Assembly (NCBI RefSeq): GCF_021731785.1
Contig: NZ_JAKFWS010000005.1
Coordinates: 1 to 60,820, forward strand
Origin: Methylocystis sp.
GTDB lineage: Bacteria; Pseudomonadota; Alphaproteobacteria; Rhizobiales; Beijerinckiaceae
DNA: 60,820 bases
Reading direction: 5' to 3'
Position numbers and translations under genes: made by a program. The notes beneath the pieces are model-generated. The model saw only the letters and a program-made list of their open reading frames with translations, was not told the DNA's origin and did not search any database. Shown in pieces: positions 1 to 9,261 of the stretch; within the stretch, counting starts at the first letter, position 1; each line of letters starts with the position of its first letter.

Positions 1-29
1 AGCGGCAGCGCCTCGCCGTCGCGGCGCAC

Positions 30-680
30 CTAGATCGGGATGCGCGCGCCGTCGCCGCCAAGATCGACGACGCGGGCGCGGATGATCTGATCCTTGCCGA
101 CGATGCCGAAACGCGGCGCCTCGACAAGTTCGATTCGGCGGTCGCGCTCGCCCTGATGCCCGGTCACGAGCGCATGCAAAGGCGCCTTGAAGCCGAGCGC
201 CTCGGCTTTGGCGGGAATATCGTGGACGACGCCGTCGGTGAGTAGAATCGCGCCGCCGACGCGCTCGGGCGGAACATCCTTTAAAGCTTCGGCGAGCGCG
301 CCGAAGAGCTTGGTGCCGTCATTGCCTGAAGCGTCGTTGGCGACGCTGATCGCGCGCGTTTCGACGTCGCCGAATTTGGCGAGCGCCGAGTCGAGCGCCT
401 TGCGCGCCTCCTCCGTTTGCGCGTTTCTCGCGCCGAAATTCTGACTGTCGCTCTTGTCGACAACAACGGCGACGACGCTTTTTTGCGGATCGCGCTTTTC
501 GCGCACCAGCGACGGGTCGGCGAGCGCCGCAACCAGCAATGCGAAGGCGAAGGCGCGGACCGCCGCGCCACGTTGGCGGTTGGCCGCCATCAGCGCCAAC
601 GCGCCGGCGCCGAGAACTGCGAGGACGATCAACGCCGGCCAGGGAATGAGCGGCGAAAAGGCGAGCGCGAGGTCGCTCAT
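30..680 (-). pseudogene. VWA-like membrane protein of the MoxR operon, cut by an in-frame TAG
   Basis: The 216 residues begin with two hydrophobic segments (about 14-33 and 40-56). A von Willebrand A-like region follows, with a DKSDS metal-site-like motif and a later LLTDG strand. It is the last visible gene of the moxR/DUF58/DUF4159 operon. Family members in this position are usually several hundred residues long. The frame is closed by TAG at 32-30, but the same frame continues to the window edge as VRRDGEALP, which reads like ordinary coding sequence. I therefore call it a probable nonsense-interrupted gene rather than a natural C-terminus. A sequencing error, or a genuinely short protein, remains possible. 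The natural 3' end lies outside the window. Confidence 0.6.
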
Positions 681-702
681 GCGCGCACGCCTGACGCCGC
701 CC

Positions 703-780
703 CGTCATGCCCGCGCTTGTCGCGGGCATCCACGCCGCGCCGCCAGCGCGTGGATGGCCGGGTCAAGCCCGGCCATGACG
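703..780. repeat. Alphaproteobacterial palindromic repeat, copy A
   Basis: This imperfect palindrome is bounded by CGTCATG and CATGACG. The inner arms read ...GGGCATCCACG and CGTGGATGGCC.... It sits between two genes of the minus-strand moxR operon. A second copy lies at 7422-7515. Elements of this type (CGTCATGCCCG / CGTGGATGGCCGGG) are scattered through rhizobial-type genomes and probably form stable RNA hairpins. The function is not known from the sequence. Confidence 0.8.
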
Positions 781-813
781 TGACTGAAACGTTTCGAAAA
801 ACGTCGGCGCCGC

Positions 814-3585
814 TCATTGCCCGAGCCTTTCCAGCAAATCGCGCACATGTACCTGATCGGATTTATAGTTTCCGGTCAGCGTATACATCACCAGATTGAT
901 GCCGCCTCTCAGCGCGAATTCGCGCTGGCGCGCGCCGCCGGGCGTCAATGGAAACAGCGGCTGGCCGCGATTGTCATGCGCCCAGGCGCTCGCGAGGTCG
1001 TTGGAGGTGATGACGAGCGCCGACACGCTGTCGGTTGCGCGCACCGGACGCGCCGCATGATCTTTGGGTTCCGGCGGCAACGCCTCGACCCAGGTCTCGC
1101 CGTTGGCGTAGCGGCCGACGAATCCATCGAGCAGGTAAAAGGTCTTGGTGATGACGTGATCGCGAGGCGCGACTTCCAAGGGCGGAATATCGAGGCCTTT
1201 CGTGAGATCGCGCAACCATTGCGTCTCCGGCGTCGGCGCGCCGCCGATGCGTTGCGAGAGAGCGTCGCGCGTGTCGAAGACCACCGTGCCGCCCTGTTTC
1301 ATATAGGCCGCGATGCGCGCCGCCGTCTTGGCGGACGGCTGCGGCGCGCTGGCGACGATCGGCCAGTAGAGCATGGGATAAAACGCGAGTTCGTCCTTCG
1401 CCGGATCGACGCCGACTGGATTGCCCGGTGAGAAGGAGGTGCGCGAATTCAGAGCCTGAGTGAGCGCCTCAAGGCCCAGCCGCGAGACTTCGTCTACGCG
1501 GGCGTCGCCCGAGATCACATAGGCGAGCCGCGTCGTCAGCGCGGCGTCCTTGTCGCGCTGACTCGCTGCTGATTTTGGCGTCGGCTCGGCGCGCGCTTCA
1601 TCAAACATCGGCGCCACAAACGCCAGCGCCAGCAGCGCGGCAGTCGCGACGCGGAAAGGCCGCAGACGCAACTTCCCGGCGAGCGCCAGGGCGATCAGCG
1701 CGTCGGCGATAAAGGCAATCAAAGCGAAGACGAACAGCGGCCCGCGCAGATCGAGCTGCGCTCCCGATCGCAGCGTGCTCGCGCTCAGCCCGGCGCCGGC
1801 GAAATCGAAGGCGGTGATCTCGTCCGTAGGACGCAACGTCTGCACCGCGACGAACGCCTCTCCCGCGCCGTAAAGGCCAGGCGGATGTTCGGCGCTCGCT
1901 GGACCTTGGAAGTCCGGCGGAATGCTTTGCGCGGTCGGACCGGGCGCGCCAAGCGCGCCGAATCCATCAAGAACGCGCATCGGCGCCAGAGCCGACTGAT
2001 CGGTGAAAACGTCGGAGCGTTCGTCGCCGGAAGGCGCCGATTCCCCGGCCATGGCGCTAATTCGCTTCAGCATCTCGACGAAAAGCCCCGAGATCGGCAG
2101 GTTCGACCAGTTGGCATCGGCGTTGACATGAAACAGCACGATCAGCCCCTTGCCGCGCCGCTCCGCCGTGACCAGCGGCGTGCCGTCGGAAAGGCGCGCC
2201 CAGGTCTTGCCCGCAAGTCCGGGATCGGGCTCGGCGAGAACCTGCCGCTGCACCGTGACGTCCTTTGACGCGGGCAGCCCGAAAAAGGGACTCGCAGCCT
2301 CGAACTCGGCCAATGACTTCGGCTCCTCCCAGGACATCGCGCCGCCGAGCACGCGGCCGTTCCTGCGCAGGCGCACCGGCAAGAGATCGTCATCGGCGTT
2401 GGCAAGCCGAGGTCCGGCGAAGCGCACCAGCGTGCCGCCCTCTTCGACGAAGCGCGAAAGGGCGTCGAGGGTCTCGCCGGGCGCCAGGCCGACATCGGCG
2501 AGCCCCATGATATTGGGATGTTCGGCGAGCAGCGCCTGCACCGGATCGACGACGCCAGGACGCGCCGTTCTAACCTGCGCGAAAGGCGCAAGCGCCTTCT
2601 CCAGATAGTAGAGGGGCGAGAGCAGCGGCTGCGCCGCGTCGGCGCTCTCGCCGCCGACGAGGGCTACGCGCTTCACTTTCGAGCGCGCGTCGAGAAGCGC
2701 GACGGCGCCCGCGGAATTCTCGCCTTCGACGCGCAGATGGCTCACCTCGTTGCGCAGTTCGACCGGCAGCTCGATTTTCGCCCGCATGCGCGGCGCGCCG
2801 CCGAAATCTCCGGCGGCGCGGCCGATCGTCCTTCCTTTGGCGTCCAGCGCATCGACAAAGGTCGACTCCTCGGCGCCGGCGCGTAGCACGTCGACGCTGA
2901 GCGCAGCGGCGTCGTTGCTCGGACCGGCGAGCGCCCGCGGCGCGTGATCTTCGACATAAATGTTGACGCCGCCGCTGGTCCCGGACTCCTTCAGCGCGCG
3001 CGCGAAATCCGCCGCGTCGCCCTGCGCGAGGCCGTCGCTGATCCAAACGATTCGCGCTGTTGGATGAGCGCGGGCGAAGACCACAACCTGTTCGCCGATC
3101 GCCTTGCGTTGCGGCAAAAACGGCTTGGGCCGCACTGAGCGCAACTTCTCCAGCGCGCGCCGTCCGTCGCCTGGAATAGGCGCGGCGGTCTCGGACGCGA
3201 GCGCGACGGCGACCGGACCGCCGGCGCGCGCGGCTGAGTCAATGATCGACGCGGCGCCTTCAATTCGTCGTTCCCATGTCGGCGCCGCCGGCCAGCCGTC
3301 ATCGATCACGATCAGCGTCGGCGCGGAGGACGCGACGACGCCGCTCGGCGCCCAGACCGGCCCCGCCATCGCGAAAATCAAGGCTGCGCACAGCGCCAGC
3401 CGCAACGCCGTCAGCCACCAGGGAGTTTTCGCCGGGGTTTCTTCGTCGCGCTTCAGCTCGCGCAGAATCCTAGTGGGCGGAAAGACGATCTCGCGCGGGC
3501 GTGGCGGCGTCACCCGCAACAGCCAATAGATCAGCGGCAGGCCAAGAAGTCCGAACAGCGCCAGCGGCGCGGCGAAGGAAAACAT
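814..3585 (-). CDS. BatA-type N-terminal plus DUF4159 membrane protein
   Basis: This 923-residue protein begins with a BatA-type N-terminus: a hydrophobic segment at about 5-20, a basic PPRPREIVFPP stretch, and a second membrane span near 58-76. A VWA-like region starting VIDDGW follows. Two close hydrophobic segments lie about two thirds along, then a C-terminal DUF4159 domain of roughly 220 residues. Its ATG overlaps the TGA of the upstream DUF58 gene by one base, so the two are translationally coupled. Proteins of this architecture accompany MoxR ATPases and are thought to act with them in envelope or metal-dependent protein maturation. The exact role is unknown. Confidence 0.85.
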   Translation of the reverse strand: MFSFAAPLALFGLLGLPLIYWLLRVTPPRPREIVFPPTRILRELKRDEETPAKTPWWLTALRLALCAALIFAMAGPVWAPSGVVASSAPTLIVIDDGWPAAPTWERRIEGAASIIDSAARAGGPVAVALASETAAPIPGDGRRALEKLRSVRPKPFLPQRKAIGEQVVVFARAHPTARIVWISDGLAQGDAADFARALKESGTSGGVNIYVEDHAPRALAGPSNDAAALSVDVLRAGAEESTFVDALDAKGRTIGRAAGDFGGAPRMRAKIELPVELRNEVSHLRVEGENSAGAVALLDARSKVKRVALVGGESADAAQPLLSPLYYLEKALAPFAQVRTARPGVVDPVQALLAEHPNIMGLADVGLAPGETLDALSRFVEEGGTLVRFAGPRLANADDDLLPVRLRRNGRVLGGAMSWEEPKSLAEFEAASPFFGLPASKDVTVQRQVLAEPDPGLAGKTWARLSDGTPLVTAERRGKGLIVLFHVNADANWSNLPISGLFVEMLKRISAMAGESAPSGDERSDVFTDQSALAPMRVLDGFGALGAPGPTAQSIPPDFQGPASAEHPPGLYGAGEAFVAVQTLRPTDEITAFDFAGAGLSASTLRSGAQLDLRGPLFVFALIAFIADALIALALAGKLRLRPFRVATAALLALAFVAPMFDEARAEPTPKSAASQRDKDAALTTRLAYVISGDARVDEVSRLGLEALTQALNSRTSFSPGNPVGVDPAKDELAFYPMLYWPIVASAPQPSAKTAARIAAYMKQGGTVVFDTRDALSQRIGGAPTPETQWLRDLTKGLDIPPLEVAPRDHVITKTFYLLDGFVGRYANGETWVEALPPEPKDHAARPVRATDSVSALVITSNDLASAWAHDNRGQPLFPLTPGGARQREFALRGGINLVMYTLTGNYKSDQVHVRDLLERLGQ

Positions 3586-4520
3586 CAGCGCCGCTCCTCG
3601 AACCCCTCGCCATCCGGTCCTAGCAATCCCATCGCCAGCGCTAGCGCCGCTTCCGCGGCCGGCTTGTCGGTGCGATGCTGCAGGAAGATGAAGCCGACGC
3701 GTTGCGCGGCGCGTCGCACGGCCTCGCGATGCGCCTCGAACCGCCGCGCATAGGCGGCGCGCAAGCTGCGCGCGTCGCCCGCGTAGAAGGCGGGTCCGCC
3801 GTCAGTGTCGAGAAAAGTGGTTTCGCCGGAGAAGGGCAGCGTCTCTTCGCTGGGATCGGTCAACATCAGGATCGCGCCGGAGGCGCCGGCGTCGGCGAAG
3901 CGCCGCAGACGGGCCGCGAGCGCGTCCGGTTCGATGAGAAAGTCGGAGATCAGCACGACCCGGGCGCGCGGGCGCATCGGCGCCTGCGGCGGTAGATCGT
4001 CGCGAGCCGCGTTCATGGCGTTCTCGGCCAGAGCGCGCGCGAGCCGGTCGATAACGTCGCGGGCCGAGACCGGGGCGGTCAGGCCAAGCGCCGCCGCCCG
4101 CTCGCCACCGCGAACGAGCACATCGGCGAGCGCGAGCCCAAGGGTCACCGCGCGGGACAATTTGTCATCGGCGGCGAGAGAGGAGCCGAAGGCCATGGAC
4201 GGCGAACAATCCATCCATAGGAAGTAGTCGTGCGCAGCCTCCCATTCACGCTCGCGCACATAGAGCTGATCGCCGCGCGCCGAGCGGCGCCAGTCGATGC
4301 GGTGCGCCGCCTCGCCTGAAGCGAACGGCCGATATTGCCAGAACGTCTCGCCGACGCCCGCGCGCTTGCGGCCGTGAACGCCATAGGCGAGGCTCGCCGC
4401 GATCTCGCGGGCGCGGGCCACGAGCCTCGGCATTCGGCTCGCGAGATCGGCCGCCGCGGCGCCTTCAGCAGGCTTGCGCTGGGCAGGATCGTAGGCGCGC
4501 GTCGTGACGTCAGCAAACAT
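3585..4520 (-). CDS. DUF58 domain protein
   Basis: This 311-residue soluble protein has the DUF58 signature around residues 50-110: YGVHGRKR, then FASGEAAHRIDWR and LYVREREWE. A VWA-like DCSPSM motif follows. DUF58 proteins are regularly encoded next to MoxR ATPases and are considered their partners. It lies 65 bases downstream of moxR and overlaps the next gene by one base, so the operon assignment is firm. The biochemical role is unproven. The ATG at 4520 is the first in frame and has no strong Shine-Dalgarno sequence. Confidence 0.9.
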   Translation of the reverse strand: MFADVTTRAYDPAQRKPAEGAAAADLASRMPRLVARAREIAASLAYGVHGRKRAGVGETFWQYRPFASGEAAHRIDWRRSARGDQLYVREREWEAAHDYFLWMDCSPSMAFGSSLAADDKLSRAVTLGLALADVLVRGGERAAALGLTAPVSARDVIDRLARALAENAMNAARDDLPPQAPMRPRARVVLISDFLIEPDALAARLRRFADAGASGAILMLTDPSEETLPFSGETTFLDTDGGPAFYAGDARSLRAAYARRFEAHREAVRRAAQRVGFIFLQHRTDKPAAEAALALAMGLLGPDGEGFEERR

Positions 4521-4585
4521 CGTCAGCCTTCTGGGTCATGGCGCAGGGCCGAGTAATGCGATGAACGAGACGCAAGCAAGTCGCG

Positions 4586-5590
4586 TCACCCGATCCGCGT
4601 CACGAGCGTTTGGATCACGTCGGAAACGGTCATTTCCCGGCGCGCGGCGAAATTGAGCGCCATACGATGACGCAGCACGGGCGCGGCTAGTTTCGCCACG
4701 TCGTCAATCGACGGCGCGAGGCGGCCGGTGACGAGCGCTCTGGCTCGCGTCGCCAGCATCAGCGATTGCGCAGCGCGCGGTCCTGGACCCCAGGCGACAT
4801 GGGAGGCAACCTCCGGATCGCCCTCGTCGGGGCGTGCGGCGCGAACGAGATCGAGAATCGCGTCGACGACCTTCTCCCCGATCGGAAGCCGCCGCACCAA
4901 CCGTTGCGTCGCCATCAGCTCCTCGGCGTCGAGCGCTTGGCTCGCCTGCGCCATCGTCTCGCCGGTCGTTTCCAGCAGGACGCGCCGCTCGCTGGCGCGG
5001 TCGGGATAATGCACGTCGATCTGCATCAAGAAACGGTCGAGCTGCGCCTCAGGCAGCGGATAAGTGCCTTCCTGCTCCAGCGGATTCTGTGTCGCCAGGA
5101 CATGGAAGGGCCGCGGCAGGTCGTGGCGCTTTCCGGCGACGCTGACATGGTGTTCCTGCATCGCCTGCAGCAGCGCCGATTGCGTGCGCGGCGAGGCGCG
5201 GTTGATTTCGTCGGCCATCAGCAGCTGGGTGAAGATCGGCCCCCTGATGAAGCGGAACGAACGCGAGCGGTCCGCGCCTTCTTCCAGCACTTCGGAGCCG
5301 AGAATGTCGGCGGGCAGCAGGTCGGGCGTAAACTGCACGCGCTGCTCGGCGAGGCCGAGCACGCGGCCGAGCGTCTCGACAAGCTTGGTTTTGGCGAGGC
5401 CGGGCACGCCGACGAGCAGTCCGTGGCCGCCGGCCAGTATCGTCACCAGCGCCTGCTCGACGACCTCGTCCTGACCGAAAATGACGGCGCCGATGGCGGC
5501 GCGGGCGCGTCCGATATGGTCCAGCGCGCGTTCGGCGGATTGCACGACGGCTGATTCGATCGAGGTCGTCTTGGTGTCGAGTGAGGTCAT
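4586..5590 (-). CDS. MoxR family AAA+ ATPase
   Basis: This is a 334-residue MoxR-type AAA+ ATPase. Walker A is GVPGLAKT at residues 61-68, Walker B is LLMADEINRASP, and the QNPLEQEGTYPLPEAQLDRF sensor region and a C-terminal lid follow. MoxR ATPases act as chaperones in the maturation of complexes, often metal-dependent or envelope ones, with VWA/DUF58 partners such as those encoded downstream. I moved the start to the ATG at 5590 (MTSLDTK). The frame is open 62 codons further, but that extension is Arg-rich and unlike the family. It is the first gene of a minus-strand operon running to the window edge. Confidence 0.92.
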   Translation of the reverse strand: MTSLDTKTTSIESAVVQSAERALDHIGRARAAIGAVIFGQDEVVEQALVTILAGGHGLLVGVPGLAKTKLVETLGRVLGLAEQRVQFTPDLLPADILGSEVLEEGADRSRSFRFIRGPIFTQLLMADEINRASPRTQSALLQAMQEHHVSVAGKRHDLPRPFHVLATQNPLEQEGTYPLPEAQLDRFLMQIDVHYPDRASERRVLLETTGETMAQASQALDAEELMATQRLVRRLPIGEKVVDAILDLVRAARPDEGDPEVASHVAWGPGPRAAQSLMLATRARALVTGRLAPSIDDVAKLAAPVLRHRMALNFAARREMTVSDVIQTLVTRIG

Positions 5591-5919
5591 TTCAGCGTTG
5601 CTCTGGCAGCCTACAGGTGAGGAGGATCGGACGCGTCGACGGCGGAGCTGCCCAGTTCCGCCGATTGTCGATCCATGCCCCGCGCCATTGGCTTCGCGCG
5701 GATTTTCAAGGGCGAAGCGGCGGGATTGAGGGCCAAGCGCAATCTTCGTCTCTCCGCCGGCGCAATTCAAGCGCAACCGGCGCGGTGGAGAGGCATTTTA
5801 CTGCTAAAAACACAATTTGGACGTGACAGTTTGTTCATGCGTCCGGCATTAAGCCACCCTTTCCCGGAGGCCATGTATAATTCGTCGGACATGCCTCATA
5901 ACGAAAGGCGTTCTCGCCC
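5591..5919. other. Divergent intergenic region moxR / DUF6111
   Basis: These 329 bases separate two divergent genes and should hold both promoters. A perfect TATAAT lies at 5876-5881, about 40 bases before the plus-strand start, but no convincing -35 precedes it. I see no hairpin, repeat or conserved small ORF here. Confidence 0.4.
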
Positions 5920-6177
5920 ATGTGGCGCGCAATCGTCGAAACCGCCCTGCTCTTCTTCACGCCCTTCGTCGCCTATGCGATTTTCTATTTGCTGCAGCGG
6001 CGCTGGCCCTTCGTGCGCGAACTTTGGCATGGCAGGATCGTTTCGCTGCTGACGATCGCGGGCCTCGTCGTCGCGATCGTCGGCGTCGTGACGCTCGGCC
6101 TGACCGGTCTTAATCAGGGCGCTTATGTGCCGGCCCATGTCGAAAACGGAAAATTGAAGCCGGGCCGTTTCGAATGA
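5920..6177 (+). CDS. DUF6111 family small membrane protein
   Basis: This 85-residue protein has two predicted membrane helices (about 6-26 and 42-63). A charged RRWPFVRELWHGR linker and a C-terminal tail ending KLKPGRFE complete it. It matches the small DUF6111 family of alphaproteobacteria, whose function is unknown. The stop overlaps the start of the CCA-adding enzyme by four bases (ATGA), an arrangement that suggests translational coupling. A role in RNA metabolism cannot be inferred from that alone. Confidence 0.8.
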   Translation: MWRAIVETALLFFTPFVAYAIFYLLQRRWPFVRELWHGRIVSLLTIAGLVVAIVGVVTLGLTGLNQGAYVPAHVENGKLKPGRFE

Positions 6178-7412
6178 ACGCGGCGCAAAGACTTCTTGAA
6201 GATCCAAGGTTGGCGACGGTCTTTGCGGCGCTCGCCAAGACCGGCGCCGAGACCCGCGTCGTCGGCGGCGCCGTGCGCGACGCTCTGCTCGGCCTGCCGC
6301 CCCACGAGGTCGATCTTGCGACGACGGCGCTGCCCGAGGACGTCCTTGCGGCTGCGCGAGACGCCGGTCTCAAGGGCGTGCCGACGGGCATCGAGCACGG
6401 CACCGTGACGATCGTCGTCGCGGGCGCGCCCTACGAAGTCACGACGCTACGCGAGGACGTCGAGACCGACGGGCGCTTCGCCAAGGTGCGCTTTGGCGGC
6501 GACTTCGAGCAGGACGCCAAGCGGCGCGACTTCACGATTAACGCGCTGTCGCTGTCCCCCGACGGGAAGATTTACGATTACACCGGCGGACTCGCCGATA
6601 TCGAAGGGCGGCGCATTCGCTTCATCGGCGACGCCGCGACGCGCATTCGCGAGGACTATTTGCGAATCCTGCGCTTCTTTCGATTCAATGCCTCCCATGG
6701 CGAAGGACTGTTCGACCGCGAGGGCCTGCATGAGTCGATCGTCGCGCGGGAAAACCTGTCGCGCCTGTCGCGCGAACGCATCCGCGCCGAACTGATGAAG
6801 CTGCTCCGCGCGCGCCGCGCGCCCGAGATACTGCGCGCCATGTCTCACGCCGGCGTCATCGAGGTGATCCTCGGAATCGGCTATCCCTCTCGTTTGCAGC
6901 GGCTCGCGGAACGCGACGTGGCCATGGGCGGACCGGCGGACGCGGTGTTGCGGCTTGCGGCCTTCTCTGTGCTGACCGTCGAAGACGCCGAGCGGCTGCG
7001 CGACCGCCTGCGTCTCTCCAACGACGAATTCGCCCGGCTTGCGGCTGCGGCGCGAAACCTCGCCCCTTTGCACGGACGCGACGTCCCGCCGCCGGCGTCT
7101 CATCTGCGCGAGATGCTGTTCCTGTGCGGCGCGCGCGCAGCCGCCGACGCGCTGGCGCTGGTCCATGCGGAAAGCGCGGCGGCGGCGAACGATCCGAATT
7201 GGCTCGAGGCCGCGCGCTATCTCGAAGAGACGCCCGCGCCCGCCTTTCCCATTAAGGGCGCGGACCTCATCGCGCGCGGCGTCGCGCCCGGCAAGGCTTT
7301 GGGCGATGCGCTCAAAGCGCTGCAAGCCGAATGGATACGCGCCGGCTTCCCGCGCGATCCGGCAGAGGTGATGCGGCTTGTCGAGGAGGCGGTAGGGAGG
7401 GACGCGAGCTAG
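6174..7412 (+). CDS. cca: CCA tRNA nucleotidyltransferase
   Basis: This 412-residue class II nucleotidyltransferase adds or repairs the 3' CCA end of tRNA. The N-terminus has GGAVRDALLGL, followed by a metal-site motif that reads HEVDLATTA, where the usual pattern is D-x-D. RRDFTINAL and RIREDYLRILRFFRF follow, the latter being the nucleotide-recognition neighbourhood, and then a helical C-terminal region. The length and motif order fit alphaproteobacterial CCA enzymes. The first catalytic Asp appears as Glu (GAG). This may still bind metal but is unusual. The gene is coupled to the DUF6111 gene by a four-base overlap. Confidence 0.9.
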   Translation: MNAAQRLLEDPRLATVFAALAKTGAETRVVGGAVRDALLGLPPHEVDLATTALPEDVLAAARDAGLKGVPTGIEHGTVTIVVAGAPYEVTTLREDVETDGRFAKVRFGGDFEQDAKRRDFTINALSLSPDGKIYDYTGGLADIEGRRIRFIGDAATRIREDYLRILRFFRFNASHGEGLFDREGLHESIVARENLSRLSRERIRAELMKLLRARRAPEILRAMSHAGVIEVILGIGYPSRLQRLAERDVAMGGPADAVLRLAAFSVLTVEDAERLRDRLRLSNDEFARLAAAARNLAPLHGRDVPPPASHLREMLFLCGARAAADALALVHAESAAAANDPNWLEAARYLEETPAPAFPIKGADLIARGVAPGKALGDALKALQAEWIRAGFPRDPAEVMRLVEEAVGRDAS

Positions 7413-7421
7413 CTTCCCTTC

Positions 7422-7515
7422 CGTCATGGCTGACCTTGAGCCGGCCATCCACGCGACAATCCTGCGAGGCGGGAAGACCAAGTCGTGGATGGCCGCGAGA
7501 AGCGCGGCCATGACG
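7422..7515. repeat. Alphaproteobacterial palindromic repeat, copy B
   Basis: This 94-base imperfect palindrome is bounded by CGTCATGG and CCATGACGG. Inner arms GGCCATCCACG and CGTGGATGGCC match copy A at 703-780, while the loop sequence is different. It fills the gap between the convergent cca and holB genes, where it may serve as a bidirectional terminator-like hairpin. That function is inference. Confidence 0.8.
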
Positions 7516-7516
7516 G

Positions 7517-8587
7517 CTAACCGCCCTCTGCCCGCGCCAGCCGCTCGAAAACCCCCAGCACCAGCGCGCGCTTATCGAAATTGAACACCTCGGTTTCGCG
7601 CGCGGCGCTGCGAATCTCCTCCCAGGCGCGGGCGTAGCCGGCCAGTCTGATCGGCGGCGCGCCAGTACCCGCAAGCTCTCGCACGCGCGCGTCGAGATGA
7701 CGCTGCGTCGCGCGCATGAAGGTCTCATAGGCGGCTTCATTGTCGCGGCCGGTGAGCTTGTCGGCGAGCATATGCGCGCCGAGCCAATCGACCTGCGGCA
7801 GCCGATCGAACAGCCGGCGAACGGCGGCGTCGAAGGCGACGCCGTCATCTCCAAGCAGCCGCAGCGCCTCGCGCACCGAGCCATCCGCGCGCGCCGCGGC
7901 GACGATGAGGTCCGCCTCGGGCGCCGTCGACCATGGGGGCCCGACATTCTTTACCGCTGCGATCGTGTCTTCCGGCGACAGGGGGCCGAGCATCAGCTTG
8001 CGGCAGCGCGAGCGGATCGTCGGCAGGATGCGTCCCGGCTGATGCGCAACCAGCAGAAACAGCGCGCGTTCGGGCGGCTCCTCGATGAGCTTCAGGAGCG
8101 CGTTGGCGCTGGCGCGATTGAGATCGTCGGCGCAGTCGACGATGGCGATCCGCCAGCCGCCCGTTCCCGACGCCTGATGGAAGGCCTGGATGACCTTGCG
8201 CACCTCTTCGATGCGAATTTCGGTGAAATGCTTTTTGGTCTTCTCGTTCCAGGCGCGGCGCAGCAGAAAAATATCGGCAAGCGCCATCGAGGCGATCCGA
8301 CGCGCCGCCGGATGGTCTTTGGCGACCCAGAGGGTTTCGGCGGACTGAACCGCCGCCGCGCTCGAATCGGGATGGGCGAGTAGAAATCGCGCCACGCGCC
8401 AGGCGAGCGTCGCCTTGCCGACGCCCTCCGGCCCGCCGATGATCCAGGCCTGCGCCATCCTGTTGCGACGGTAGGCGTCGAGGACCTCCCGCTCCGCCGC
8501 GACGTGACCAAACAGGGCGAGAATCTCCCGCGGGTGCGGGGCGTCGTCGTAGCGGTCGCTTTCGGGGTTCGCTTCGTCGCGGCTCAT
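7517..8587 (-). CDS. holB: DNA polymerase III subunit delta'
   Basis: This 356-residue clamp-loader subunit has a degenerate P-loop (GGPEGVGKAT at about 51-60) and the DCADDLNRASANALLKLIEEPP region typical of DnaX/HolB proteins. It works in the pentameric clamp loader that places the beta sliding clamp on DNA. The gene overlaps tmk by four bases, an arrangement common in proteobacteria. The N-terminal extension (MSRDEANPESDRYDD) is usual for alphaproteobacterial HolB. Confidence 0.92.
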   Translation of the reverse strand: MSRDEANPESDRYDDAPHPREILALFGHVAAEREVLDAYRRNRMAQAWIIGGPEGVGKATLAWRVARFLLAHPDSSAAAVQSAETLWVAKDHPAARRIASMALADIFLLRRAWNEKTKKHFTEIRIEEVRKVIQAFHQASGTGGWRIAIVDCADDLNRASANALLKLIEEPPERALFLLVAHQPGRILPTIRSRCRKLMLGPLSPEDTIAAVKNVGPPWSTAPEADLIVAAARADGSVREALRLLGDDGVAFDAAVRRLFDRLPQVDWLGAHMLADKLTGRDNEAAYETFMRATQRHLDARVRELAGTGAPPIRLAGYARAWEEIRSAARETEVFNFDKRALVLGVFERLARAEGG

Positions 8588-9261
8588 TGCGCCGCTTGCG
8601 CGGCATGCGCAAGAAAGCGGTCGTGAACGAGCGCGCGCACCGCTCGGGCGACGCCGTCGACGGACAGCGATGCGTCAATTACACAGCAGCGTTCCGGTTC
8701 GCTTTCGGCGATGGCGAGGAAGGCTTGCCGAAGCTCCTCGTGGAAGGACGGCGCCTCGTTTTCGAAGCGGTCGGCCGCCTCGCAGCCGTCTCGCCGCGAC
8801 GCCGCCCGCGCCAGGCCTTCTTGCGCAGGCAGGTCGAGCATGATGGTCAGATCCGGTCGGGTTTCGCCCACCGCCGCGCGTTCGAGCAACGCCAAAGTCT
8901 TGGCGTCCACGCCGCCGTTTGCACCCTGATAGGCGCGAGTTGAATCGGCGAAGCGATCGCACAGCACCCATGCGCCGCGCTTTAGCGCCGGCGCGATCAG
9001 CGTCGCGACATGATCGGCGCGCGCCGCAGAAAACAGCGCCGCCTCGGCAAGAGGACCAAGCGGCGCGGCGCGTCCCGAAAGCAAGAATTCGCGCAGCTTC
9101 TCGGCTTTTGAGGTGCCGCCCGGCTCGCGCGTCGTCACCACCTCGACGCCGCAATCGCGCAGGTGCCCCGCGAGGCGCGCAAGCTGCGTCGACTTGCCAA
9201 CGCCCTCGCCGCCCTCGAAGGTGATGAAGCGGCCTTTTTCGGGCGTCGTCTGGAAGGTCAT
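8584..9261 (-). CDS. tmk: Thymidylate kinase
   Basis: This 225-residue dTMP kinase phosphorylates dTMP to dTDP. The P-loop GGEGVGKST is at residues 17-25. The TREPGGT motif, the CDRFADSTRAYQG substrate-binding segment and a lid region near 150-170 are all present, and the length is normal. It sits in a tightly overlapped minus-strand operon, with four-base overlaps to both the D,D-carboxypeptidase gene upstream and holB downstream. Confidence 0.95.
   Translation of the reverse strand: MTFQTTPEKGRFITFEGGEGVGKSTQLARLAGHLRDCGVEVVTTREPGGTSKAEKLREFLLSGRAAPLGPLAEAALFSAARADHVATLIAPALKRGAWVLCDRFADSTRAYQGANGGVDAKTLALLERAAVGETRPDLTIMLDLPAQEGLARAASRRDGCEAADRFENEAPSFHEELRQAFLAIAESEPERCCVIDASLSVDGVARAVRALVHDRFLAHAAQAAQ

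Noticed and set aside
703-7515. Pair of palindromic repeats as ends of a mobile element
   Set aside because: The genes between them are ordinary chromosomal operons, there is no transposase, and such repeats are dispersed in related genomes.
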